DNA from: Apostichopus japonicus
Taxonomy: Eukaryota; Echinodermata; Holothuroidea; Aspidochirotida; Stichopodidae
Assembly (NCBI RefSeq): GCF_037975245.1
Contig: NC_092575.1
Coordinates: 21,277,841-21,341,840, forward strand
Length of the DNA: 64,000 bases
Direction: 5' to 3'
Shown: positions 43,001 through 55,000 of the stretch, in pieces
Numbering within the stretch: position 1 is the stretch's first letter
Layout: every line of letters starts with the position of its first letter
Made by a program: the position numbers and the translations under genes
The notes under the pieces: model-generated
Told to the model about the DNA's origin: nothing
The model's input: only the letters and a program-made list of their open reading frames with translations
The model's database searches: none

Positions 43001-46000
43001 CGCTTTAATAGATGGTGTATGTAACCAACAGCACCAGACAATTTTCACCCGCCTAAAAAACATCTGACCTTGGCATCTCTGGAAGTGCCGTTTCCGGCCA
43101 TCTAGAGGGTTTGTTAATCCCAAAATTTTCTTGTATGCTTCGCGCCAACTCATGGTGGCGCTGCGCTTAGATAGTCAACAAGGTCATACCCCCCCCACTC
43201 GGAAGTACGGATCGCCGCCCATGCATATGGCACCATTTTGCATTTCAGCCCTTCTTCGAAAGCAAAAATTGTCCACCCCTCCCCTTAGACCCATTCCCCA
43301 GGACGCCGATCATCCATGCCTGACGCCTGCCCTATTGGAAAATCCTGGATATGCCCCTGATATGCTACATATCTTTCCTGTGTAAACAGCTGCACTTGTG
43401 TAGCAAGTCCTCCACTTTGCATTGGATTTTGCAATGCGATAGTTGATAAATTATTCCCCACAGAGGTGGTTGTTTATAAAGTCAATGATGTTGTTCATCT
43501 GCCAGCTGGGCAGAGAAGCAAACATTTGGCTATATTAAAGTCAAGTTATAAGTGAAGTAGGGTCATGGGATATGTGAAGTGTTAACCACAAAGCCAAATC
43601 GCTTTTGTAACCCGGTGAACAAATCACTCTTCCGTGGTGTGGTGAGGTGTTAAACATGAAAGCTGTGTGGTTTGATTGCTTCATTGTGTACACGCTGAGA
43701 GTGTAAAGCAGAAATGAGGGTTTGACACAAAAATTTGGCTGGGTCGACTCCTGGGCTACATGTACAGTGTCACACCAGTAGTATTATATATTATCAACAC
43801 TGTGGGACTTCCTTCATTCTTTCTCAATTGGCTTTGGTTTTGGTTTTGATGATAATCGTAACCAATGTAGGCGTGGTTGGCGTGTGCGTCAGGCATGAGC
43901 TTTTTCTGCGAATTCGCGGAATATCTGTGATTTCTTTTCTACCTCGGGGACAAAAACTATTATCCTAACACACTGTAGCATACGCAAACTGGAGCCTATA
44001 CCGCAATTTTTGCAAAATTCTGTGATTTTTTTTACCCCAGGCTCATCCCTGGTGTGTGTGTGACACCCAGCTCGTAAACATGATATCTCAAGATAGGAAC
44101 TATTGATACTGTTCATTCTCCATACATTGATGCGTCATACTGGGAAAAGAACACTATTGTTTGTTTCTGTGGAGGTCAAGGTCATCTGAGGTCACCTGAC
44201 ATCAATAACTGGAAACATTGTAAACATGGTATATCAAGATAGGAATCCTGGATACTTTTTCATACTTGGCATGTAAATATGTCACATTGAGAGAAGAACC
44301 CTACACTTTTTTTGTGGAGGTCAAAGGTCACCAGAGGTAAACACGATATCTCAAGTTAGGAAGCATGGACACTTTTCATACTTGACCTGTTGATGCATTA
44401 TAGTAAGTAGAAGAACTGTATTGTTGTTGGTGGTGGTCAAAGGTCACAAGAGGTCAAATGCTTAATACCTTGTAAAACACAATATCTCATGATAGGAGTA
44501 TGAATACATTTTAAACTTGGCAAGTATATGCATCATAAATTTAGTAGAATTCCCCTAATGTTTTTGTGGAGGTCAATGGTCATCTGAGGTCACCAGATGT
44601 CAAACACTGAAAACATTGTAAACATGGTATCTCAAGATAGCAATCATGGATACTTTTCAATCTAAAATCTAGTGACTTGTGACTTTTAAACATCAGTCCA
44701 ACAATTTGTGAGTTCCATTATCTAACTGTTAGTTTTGTCCCTCTTGAAGTTCCATGGTATCACCATCAGTCTTGTAACTGGTGAGTTCAATCATGTAACT
44801 GTTAGTTTTGTCCCTCTTGAAGTTCCATGGTATCACCATCAGTCTTGTAACTGGTGAGTTCAATCATGTAACTGTTAGTTTTGTCCCTCTTGAAGTTCCA
44901 TGGTATCACCATTGGTCTTATAACTGGTGAGTTCAATCATCTAACTGTTAGTTTTATTACTCTTGAGTTTCATGGTCTTACCAGTCTCATCTTATTATTC
45001 TCAAGTTCCTTACAACAGACTTATAAACAGAGGTCCATGATATCACCTGTTGGTCTGCAACTACAGAATGTTGAGCTATCAGCCTGGTAAATCTTGAGTT
45101 TTGTGGTCTCAAAATAAATCTCTTGAGTTCCACGCCCTCAACATCAATCTCAACGCTCGCAAACTCCTTGCCATAATCGTCAGTCCTGTAACTCTTAAGA
45201 GCTCCATGGTTTCACTGTCGGTCTTGTAACTTGTGAGTTCCATGGTCTTATCATCAGTCCTGTAACTCTTAAGAGCTCCATGGTTACACCGTAACTCTTG
45301 TAACTTGTGAGTTCCACGGTCTAATCGTCAGTCCTGTAACTCTTAAGAGCTCCATGGTTACACCTTAACTCTTGTAACTTGTGAGTTCCATGGTCTAATC
45401 ATCAGTCCTGTAACTCTTAAGAGCTCCATGGTTACACCTTAACTCTTGTAACTTGTGAGTTCCATGGTCTAATCATCAGTCCTGTAACTCTTAAGAGCTC
45501 CATGGTTTCACCGTAACTCTTGTAACTTGTGAGTTCCATGGTCTTATCGTCAGTCCTGTAGCTCTTAAGAGCTCCATGGTTTCACCGTAACTCTTGTAAC
45601 TTGTGAGTTTCATGGTCTTATCGTCAGTCCTGTAACCCTTAAGAGCTCCATGGTTACACAGAAACTCTTGTAACTTGTGAGTTCCACGGTCTTATCGTCA
45701 GTCCTGTAAATCTTAAGAGCTCCATGGTTCCACCGTAACTCTTGTAACTTGTGAGTTCCATGGTCTTATCGTCAGTCCTGTAACCCTTAAGAGCTCCATG
45801 GTTACACAGAAACTCTTGTAACTTGTGAGTTTCATGGTCTAATTGTCAGTCCTGTAACTCTTAAGAGCTCCATGGTATCACCATCATTCTTGTTAACTCC
45901 TTCAGTCTATCTCAGTCAATTCCCTAACCCTGTTGCTTTTATGGTATCATCATCGGTTATGTTAATCTTGAGTGTCAATGTCTCACCTTTGATTTTCACC

Positions 46001-49000
46001 TGAGGTTACAGGGGAATAATTGATCCAGTTTCACATCACAAAATGCAGCACATTGCTATACCAAGTGCAAAGCTGTGCAGCAGATCTTGTATTGCAGGAA
46101 CCATCGTATTTTATAGAGAAATAGTTCATATATTCTGGAACTGACACACAACATTTGAACACTAAGTTTATTCCCAGTGTCTTGTGGTACTAAGAAGCAC
46201 TTAGGCGTGTCGGTGATATCTGGCGTTGCAGTAGTCTGTTTGACCTCATGAACTTTATTTGGACTATGAAAAATGTCAATAAACAACTGCTTCAGATTGG
46301 CACATTCCTAGAATGACTTGGCACAGTTTGATAAGGTTAATGTCAAACATGGACTTCTTAACTTACAGTGTGTGTATTGTTACTGTATAACAGTAGAAGG
46401 AAGTAGTACACACCCACGGTGTCCCACGATTGCGACGCTAAATTTGAAGGGATTCATAACAATGACTGAATCATCAAAATATGTAGCGCACATAACATCC
46501 TGGTATAAATTGATAGAGTACACAAATATGAAATACAATAATAATATGATGTCATCGTTGAGAATTTTTTAGGTTTTGTACAGGCCTATGCTTGTACTTT
46601 TTTTGTTGTTGTTTAACTTATTGGTATGATTAAAACAAAATGAAATTAGTCCTTTTACAGAGCAACAATGGTTTTCACAAGAACACTTCCCATTGTTATA
46701 GTCATTAAAGTACATGATCACATCTCTGTTAGTGGTGGGGATCACAGCCCATTTTTAGGTTTGCCAAAACATTTTCTGAGGGGTCACACCCAAAAATTGA
46801 AAGAAAAAAGAAATTGCTGATGTTTATGTAAAACTCGTGAATTTAAACAATTTCTGTCAGAAGCTGTAAAATGTAACACCATTTTGAAACTAGGCACCCT
46901 TTATCAAGTTAATCAAATAAAAAAAATCCTCAAAGGGGAGGGGGACACAATATCCCCGATTCCTCCTAGGCCACTAGAGAGTGCCAACTTGAAAATGATG
47001 AAAATCACCATGCACAAAAGTTTGAATACCATGGTGTGACATGATAAGGAAAATAAAAAGTGAAAATAATAAGCAAAAAACAAGTCAATACATGTTCTTA
47101 TTGACATTTTTTATTTATTTTTGTAGGTTCTATCGACGAAGCCAGTGAATATGAAAAGCAGAAGTATTTGGCCGCTGTGACGGTGATGCAGTCTCCCAGT
47201 CCCAGGGTCCAGCTGATTCCAGCGGACCCCGAAGAGACAGAGAGGGCTGTGCACCAGGACAGTATGTGTAGCACCGGCAGTGAATCCGACAGCAGAGGGA
47301 GTTGGAGACGTGACGGGAACGGCAAGAAAAAGAAGAGAGGGTAAGAGAATTTTAAAAGAACTCATTTTGTAAAGTCTTGATTCTGATGAATTGTGATGCT
47401 ACATTTTGATGGGAATTTGAAGTTTTACAAATAATCAACTTTAGATGTTGGGAATGTTGGCTCCCTATTGGGGGTCCCCTGACCTATTCCAGTCACATTT
47501 ACGTAGTGTCTTAAGTTTGCGTTTAGAATGAGGATATCCAATCGAGTTTCACCTACAATATCAAGTTCTGTTTCAAGTAGACATATTATTATGTCTTTGT
47601 TATAATTGCTAATGTGTCATTGATAACCCTGTGTACATATATCTGGTATTCACGTTGACCTAAAGATATCAAGTAGACTTGCAGTTGCATTTGTTTGTGT
47701 TTATCTAGCTCGTTTGAACTTTGACCTTGAAGATCAAGTTTGTCTCAACTATATAAATAGATATCAGATTCTATCAAATGAATTCCAAGTACTTATGAGG
47801 AATACTTTTTGCATCTCTGCTTTTGTAATTACTCTGGTACAGTCTTCAATTATTTTGGCATTTCACAAAGAGTAATCACATGTACGGGCCTAGAATTTCA
47901 GTTTAGTCACTTGCTAGAATAAAGCTGTTACTTAAAAAAATTCTAGTGGCTGAAATGTAGTTCTCACTGGCATTTTCCTGAATCACAAAACTTGTTATTT
48001 ACTGTACAGGCCTTTGAGAGCTGGCCAATAATGTTTGTATGTATTTTAGGTCCTCCAGCAAGCAGGAACTTGCGAAGAAGCCTCATTGGCTTATCAAAGC
48101 CGCAAGCTGACCAAAGTCAGTCTCTTACTTTCATATTTAACGTCCATGATTATGAATTGTCAACAACTCTGTAACTGGACGACATACATTAATCTTGGAG
48201 TGACTCGAACCGGGGACCTTATGATTGAAAGGCACCGGCGTTAACCACTGAGCTAACACTCCACTTTGCTGATTTTCCACACTAACACTCCACATATTTG
48301 CTGATAATATGCAGTAATACAGGTTTCACGTTAGGTATACGTAGAAATGGTGTCTGATTTTTGTACTGATGATTGTTAAGCAACTCATGTGTTAATGTAC
48401 TTAATGCCTATCGGCAGAAACATGCCAGAGCTTATTTATTTCTACCGGTAAACAGGAAAATCCACAAATCTACTGTAAATAATACACATGAATACCTGCT
48501 AGTGTTAAGTAGCAAATTGCCTAAATTCTAACATAAATAGCACAAACCAACTGGTTTCTACTTTAGTGTTGACTTTAACATTGGAACACATTGAGTAAAT
48601 CAAAGCTTAAAAGAATACATTATTTGTCAGTGTGCAACTATGACATCACACCTGTTAGGCTTTAAGTTCACTTTTGGTAGAATATCAGATAACTTCAACT
48701 GTCAATATAGAAAAAACAGTACATAAGAATTGAATGCAAATTTCACTAGAATGCTTAGATCATGTTCCTCTTTAATACCTGTATATCAAAAAGAATTTTG
48801 ACCTGGACTGATCTTTTAAGAAGAATGCTTTCTGAGAGTAACAGAAATTCTTCCTGGTAAATATTCTACACCCGAATCCTCCCACTTTAGCAATTATTGA
48901 AATCAAGCTGTTGGTATGGTAACACTATCGGTGAACAACAAACTTTTGTGTTACAGCTGTTTATGTGGAAAATATCTATTCAGCCTTAAAAAGTTTAAAT

Positions 49001-52000
49001 GTTAAGATCAAATTTATGCAAATTTCAAACTCTCCAAATTTTGTGTTACTTCACTGCTGCCACCACCGATGTCTGTACTGTACCTGATGACACACTTTAA
49101 GATACTATCCAGTTAATTTTCACACCTGTTATTTTTTTTTTTATTGCAGTTTAACAAAGCATTTAAGTTCTATTGGATAATTTCATAAAAGACAGAAGTG
49201 TGAAATTCTTGTATCTCCTTTTGTCACACAGATCTAACTAGGTCTGAACACTCTACTGTATATACTGTACAGTGCAAACTTGTCATGAACTAATATGGTT
49301 AATAGCCACTGTCAATAGCAAAGCTGGAAGTATACTAAAAAGAACCTGTTTTAACTGTAGTAGTACTCAGTAGCTTGTAGTAATACTCAGTAGTTTGAAG
49401 TTAGTACTCAGTAGTTTGTAGAAGTACTCACTTAGTTTGTAGTTATTACTCAGTAGTATTACTCAGTAGTTTGTATTTAGTACTCAGTAGTTTGTATTTA
49501 GTACTCACTAGTAGTACTCAGTAGCTTGTAGTAATACTCAGTAGTTTGTAGAAGTACTCAGTAGTTTGTAGAAGTACTCAGTAGTTTGTAGAAGTACTCA
49601 GTAGTTTGTAGAAGTACTCAGTAGTTTATGGTAGTACTCAGTAGTTTGTAGTAATACTCAGTAGTTTGTAGAAGTACTCAGTAGTTTGTAGAAGTACTCA
49701 GTAGTTTATGGTAGTACTCAGTAGTTTGTAGTAATACTCAGTAGTTTGTAGAAGTACTCAGTAGTTTGTAGAAGTACTCAGTAGTTTATGGTAGTACTCA
49801 GTAGTTTGTAGTAATACTCAGTAGTTTGTAGAAGTACTCAGTAGTTTGTAGAAGTACTCAGTAGTTTGTAGAAGTACTCAGTAGTTTGTAGAAGTACTCA
49901 GTAGTTTATGGTAGTACTCAGTAGTTTGTAGTAATACTCAGTAGTTTGTAGAAGTACTCAGTAGTTTGTAGAAGTACTCAGTAGTTTATGGTAGTACTCA
50001 GTAGTTTATGGTAGTACTCAGTAGTTTGTAGAAGTACTCAGTAGTTTGTGGTAGTACTCAGTAGTTTGTAGAAGTACTCAGTAGTTTGTGGTAGTACTCA
50101 GTAGTTTGTAGTAGCTACTCAATAGTAGTACTCAGTAGTTTGTAGTTAGTACTCACTAGTAGTACTCAGTAGTTTGTAGTTAGTACTCAGTTTGTAGTAG
50201 TACTCAGTAGTTTGTAGAAGTACTCAGTAGTTTGTAGAAGTACTCAGTTTTTAGAAGCTCACTCAGTTTGTAGTATAACTCAGTAGTTTTAGTACTCGGT
50301 AGTTTGTAGTAGTACTCAGTTTTTAGAAACACTCAGTTTGAAGTAGTACTTAGTCGACTTCAGGTTGTAGTAGTACTCAGATTGCATTTTTACTCAGTTT
50401 GCATTTTTACTCAGTTTGCATTTTTACTCTCTAAAACAGCTTTTTGAGACTTACTTCTGCAGCTTCACATTTCCAATCCTACCAACTACTCAGGCCTAGA
50501 ATTTTGCATTTTTTAGAAAATTTGCAAGTGCTAAAAATATTTTACTGTCTAAAAGTTAAGTTCCCGCTGGCATTTTAGTCCCAGAATTTTAACACACATT
50601 CAGTTAATATGGTACAGGTATTTGAGAGCAGCCCAATAATATTTGCTGATAATAATCATTAATTCGGGGCTAAATGTTAATTACTGAATTCATGTTGATT
50701 TCTTTGACTGACAAATTATGTTAACCGACTTTAATACTACGTGGTTATGTTCTTATTATCTACTGACAGAAAAATGCCAGTACCTTTTTCCATGCTATCA
50801 GCAAATGACAAATTTCACTCACATTTAGCCAGTAAATAGCCGGAATTTTGGATGCCTTTCTACCAAGATTTACTCAAAATAAGAATACAATTTATCAAAG
50901 ACACATTCCTTGAATTTTTCACTAAGTAAGGATCAATTTAAGAGTAAATATATTACTTGACTAATATTTATTCATTTATCCGCATTCTTCTGTCGCCCAG
51001 ACTCTTTTCATAGTAGTGATGAACATTTCAAAAATAAAAAATCTGGAAAATTTCCCAAGTTTTGGCATTACTTAAATAACTGAAATTACACTTGACCAGT
51101 CAACTTAATCAGCCAATATTGCCTATGATACAAATAACAGTTATAGCATTGTCACACAGCATCATCCTATGATAAAAAGTTAACTCAAAAGTTGATTCAA
51201 TATTGAAAGTTACAATATTCTCATTAAAAAAAATTGCCTTATTCGGAATAGTTACACTAAAACTGTCAAATCTCCACCCCCAGGTGTGTATGGAATGCCT
51301 GATTTTACAAAGTGACTTTTCTGGTTCGATTGTGCTTCAGGGTCATTTATAGCCATTGAGTAACAATGGAAACTAAAAAGCCATTTTGTAACTTAGGTAT
51401 GCTTCACTTGTGAATCATTTCGCACCTACTGGATAGCTTGTTGCAGCTGTATGTGGCAACCAATGCTATATAGAAACTATGACAGGATGCCTTGTAGCAG
51501 AATTATTACATACAGTATATACTACGGTAGGTAATTTGAAAGTAAAAGAAATTTAAAAAAAATTGTGTGCAGATGAACATCATTGCTTTTGATGGCAATC
51601 ATAAACCTATGTACACATAGTATATATGAATTTGAGTGTATGTGTGTTTGATACCTGGCTTGTAATATATATATAAGAAGGAAAGTTCTAATGACCCTCA
51701 CATTTGGAATGAGTATATCTCATATTCTGTACAGATGAATACCATCAGAGGTCACAGGTCATTTGGGGTCAGCAGAAGTCAAAGTCTAAAAACACTATAC
51801 TGTATCTCAACAGATAAATGTTGGATGAATCTCTTGTACAGAAGTTTGTGAATACCCTGTATTGAGTAAAAAATAGTTACTTTTGATTGATTGTCATGTG
51901 CATTTGAGGTCAGCAAAGGTCAAATTAATAAAAATCATTTGAGGTCAGCAAAGGTCAAAGTTAATAAAACTCATTTGATGTCAGCAGAGGTCAATGTTTG

Positions 52001-55000
52001 AAAACCTTGAAAACATGATACAGTAGTTCAAGTAGTTAATTTGGGGGATGAATCTCCTACACTTTATGAGGATATGTCTCTGAATGAGTTCATCTCTAAT
52101 ATTTACAGTATTTTAGCATCATTCAATGGTTATTTCTTTTCAACAGAGAACAATCTATGGAAACCTTAAATATAAGAGGATATCTCAAAGAGTGAAGGAT
52201 TCCAGATTTCTTAAAGATTTGGCTAATAATAAAACTATAAAAAAAAAAACACCTTCCAATGCTTAATTTCTGCATTTCTGGTTTAGCATCTGTAAATTCT
52301 GAATCTTTCAGCTAAATCAATCAATCTTTTATAACCTATTTTTTGTATCCATATTATATACTGTACATTACAGGTTTACATATAAACTGAAGTCAGGAAA
52401 AAAATTTCTATGAAGTTTGAATGTAAACAAACTATTGAATCTCAGTCCTATAGCGGTGCTACAGTAAGCAATATATATATATAATATATAATATACCACC
52501 TTGTGAACATGTGACCTTGTTGCTATAACGATCATATTTGAATTCCAGTAAGTTCTAGAAGTGGTTGCCAAGGTTCCCACTACTGTACATAAAAGAATTC
52601 TTTAAAGTTTTATTCAAAATCATTGGTTTGACTCAAAAGATGGCATCTGAATGGATTAGCATGATAGAATATGAACTATGCAGGGTTAGTCATGTGTAAC
52701 ATGTTTATTCAAGTCCTGCCCCTTTTGTGATGGTCGAAATTCCTGTTAGACAGAACTGCGTGGGGTTTTAACAATGCATTGTTCATTGATAGACACTTGT
52801 TTCCTAACACTGTGCTTTAGCGATTCATCGAATCGTCCCAACACCATCTATTGAAGGGAGTGTAAGCTGGTACGAAGGTGTGTTAGACACCACGGCTGGT
52901 ACAAAAAAAAAGTCTTGTCTAAAATGAATTCCTCGTTAAGGGAGAAATATAGCGTTCCAGAGCTTAAGTCGTTCTGTAGTCAGGGATTAAGCCAGTCGGT
53001 TGAAACTCTCAAGTAAGACACTTCTTTTCCTTCTTATCTCTATTCCCAATAATTTAAATAATTTTTTTGGAAATAAAAATGACCTTGTTCTTTGGATATA
53101 GGTAGTTTTCAGTATGAGTTTGTGTGTACATATCTCTTTAGCGAATATTAGGGCATATATCGGTTTATATTTTGCCAATTTATGAGATGTCATAGGTGTT
53201 GTCCCCTCTCTTTCCAATAAGAATAAATTACTTCTCAGAAATGTTGTGAATGTCGACAATAAGATATAAATTTTTAATACATTTTTGTCTCTACATCCCC
53301 CACTATAAGTTGAGCTATCATAAATTGTGTGGCTGTGTATGACCTTCTTTTATACACACAGTCTATTAAGAATAATAAATCTGATATTCTTATGCAGGGC
53401 AATGGGTAATCTCTGGAAAAATATCAATTTTAGGAACAGGTGCTCCCAACTCTACCCTTGTTTACACAGGTCTGTACAGTATAGGCCAGTAAATAATTGT
53501 CATGAAAAACTATCAGGCAGTTGTAAACAACTCTGGACACTCCTGTAAACTTTTAGGTGACCATCCTTTTTTTCAGAAAATCCAGGCACATGATGTTGTT
53601 GATGACCCTCCTCTCTCCCCACCCCCCCCTCCCCGGCCATGTTGGCATCCATACTTATATGTACTTACACTGCACATATGGGGATTCTATGTTTCAAGGA
53701 TGATGGTCGAATGCCCAAGTTTAGAAATAATTCATTCAGAAACAATTTATTTACTCCAAGGGCGTTTCGGTCAAGTGGTTAAGGCAGTGGACTGGTGATC
53801 TAAGGATTACAGGTTCGAGCTCTGGCCAGATCATTGCGTTGTGTCCTTGGGCAAGGCACTTTATCTCCATTGCCCATCACCCAGGTGTATAAATGGGGAC
53901 TTGCGAGGTAACTTGTAAATATAGTTGCGTGCGCCGGTTTGTAGCTGCACCCTATGGGAAGTCCCCCTGGGGACACGTGGTTGTGGTGCACTGTAGTGCC
54001 CTAGGAGAGATTGATTGAATTGTGCACACTTTGGTGTGTAGGTGTGACAAGTTACCAATGACAAGTTACCAATAACAGGTAAAAATTGAAATTCTGGCAG
54101 GGTCTTTCTACAAACTTTAGGGATATTCCAGGGAGAGTAAATGCATTACAAAGTGGGGACAATTTCTGTGGGACACTTTTGAATCTGGGTGCAGCATGTG
54201 AAACCCAGGGGCTGTCCCCGGAAATCAGGGATGTCTGGTCACCTTAATTTAACCTTAATCTCCACATCCCTATTTCTCATGCAAAATAGTGGTAGGTACA
54301 GTTAATGAACGTAGACAAATGTTGAAACTTGCAGATGTTTGTCATAGGTAACCTCAATCAGCACAGTGTCTATGATGGCGTCACATTTCATTGAATCGCA
54401 AAAGGGTATAGAAACTTGGAATTCCCTCCGTAATTGTATATATAGATCTGTGACAAAAGAAAGTGCACCCTAAACACATTTGACAATAAGGAAGTTTGTT
54501 AGTGGTCTTCGTTTAGCACGATAACGAAGTCAGTATCAAAGGTTCTATAATACTTTTGTATTGGTGTTCTACACACAATCTACAACAGAATTTGTGAGCT
54601 GTAGGTTAGTCCCAATAGGGTCTTACATGTTAGTATCAAAGGTCTATAATACTTTTGTATTGGTGTTCTACACACAATCTACAACAGAATCCGTGAGCTG
54701 TAGGTTAATAGTCCCAATATGGTCTTACATGTTAGTATCAAAGGTTCTATAATACTTTTGTATTGGTGTTCTACACACAATCTACAACAGAATTTGTGAG
54801 CTGTAGGTTAGTCCCAATAGGGTCTTACATGTTAGTATCAAAGGTTCTTTAATACTTTTGTATTGGTGTTCTACACACAATCTACAACAGAATCCGTGAG
54901 CTGTAGGTTAATAGTCCCAATATGGTCTTACATGTTAGTATCAAAGGTTCTATAATACTTTTGTATTGGTGTTCTACACACAATCTACAACAGAATTTGT

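Larger units (their letters stand above)
40940..43359. mobile_element. Composite element with CAGGGGCGTATCCAGG ends
   Basis: The left end is CAGGGGCGTATCCAGG at 40940-40955 and the right end CCTGGATATGCCCCTG at 43344-43359; the inverted match is 15 of 16. The 6-mer atatgc lies directly outside each end. The inside contains a nested element (41602-42073) and two reverse-oriented copies of the GCGCCACC core (about 42955-43012 and 43122-43175). No transposase was seen. Confidence 0.65.

Noticed and set aside
44318-44330. Calling this perfect AGGTCA direct repeat a working enhancer
   Set aside because: It lies inside a dispersed repeat; sequence alone does not show function, so it is reported only as a finding.
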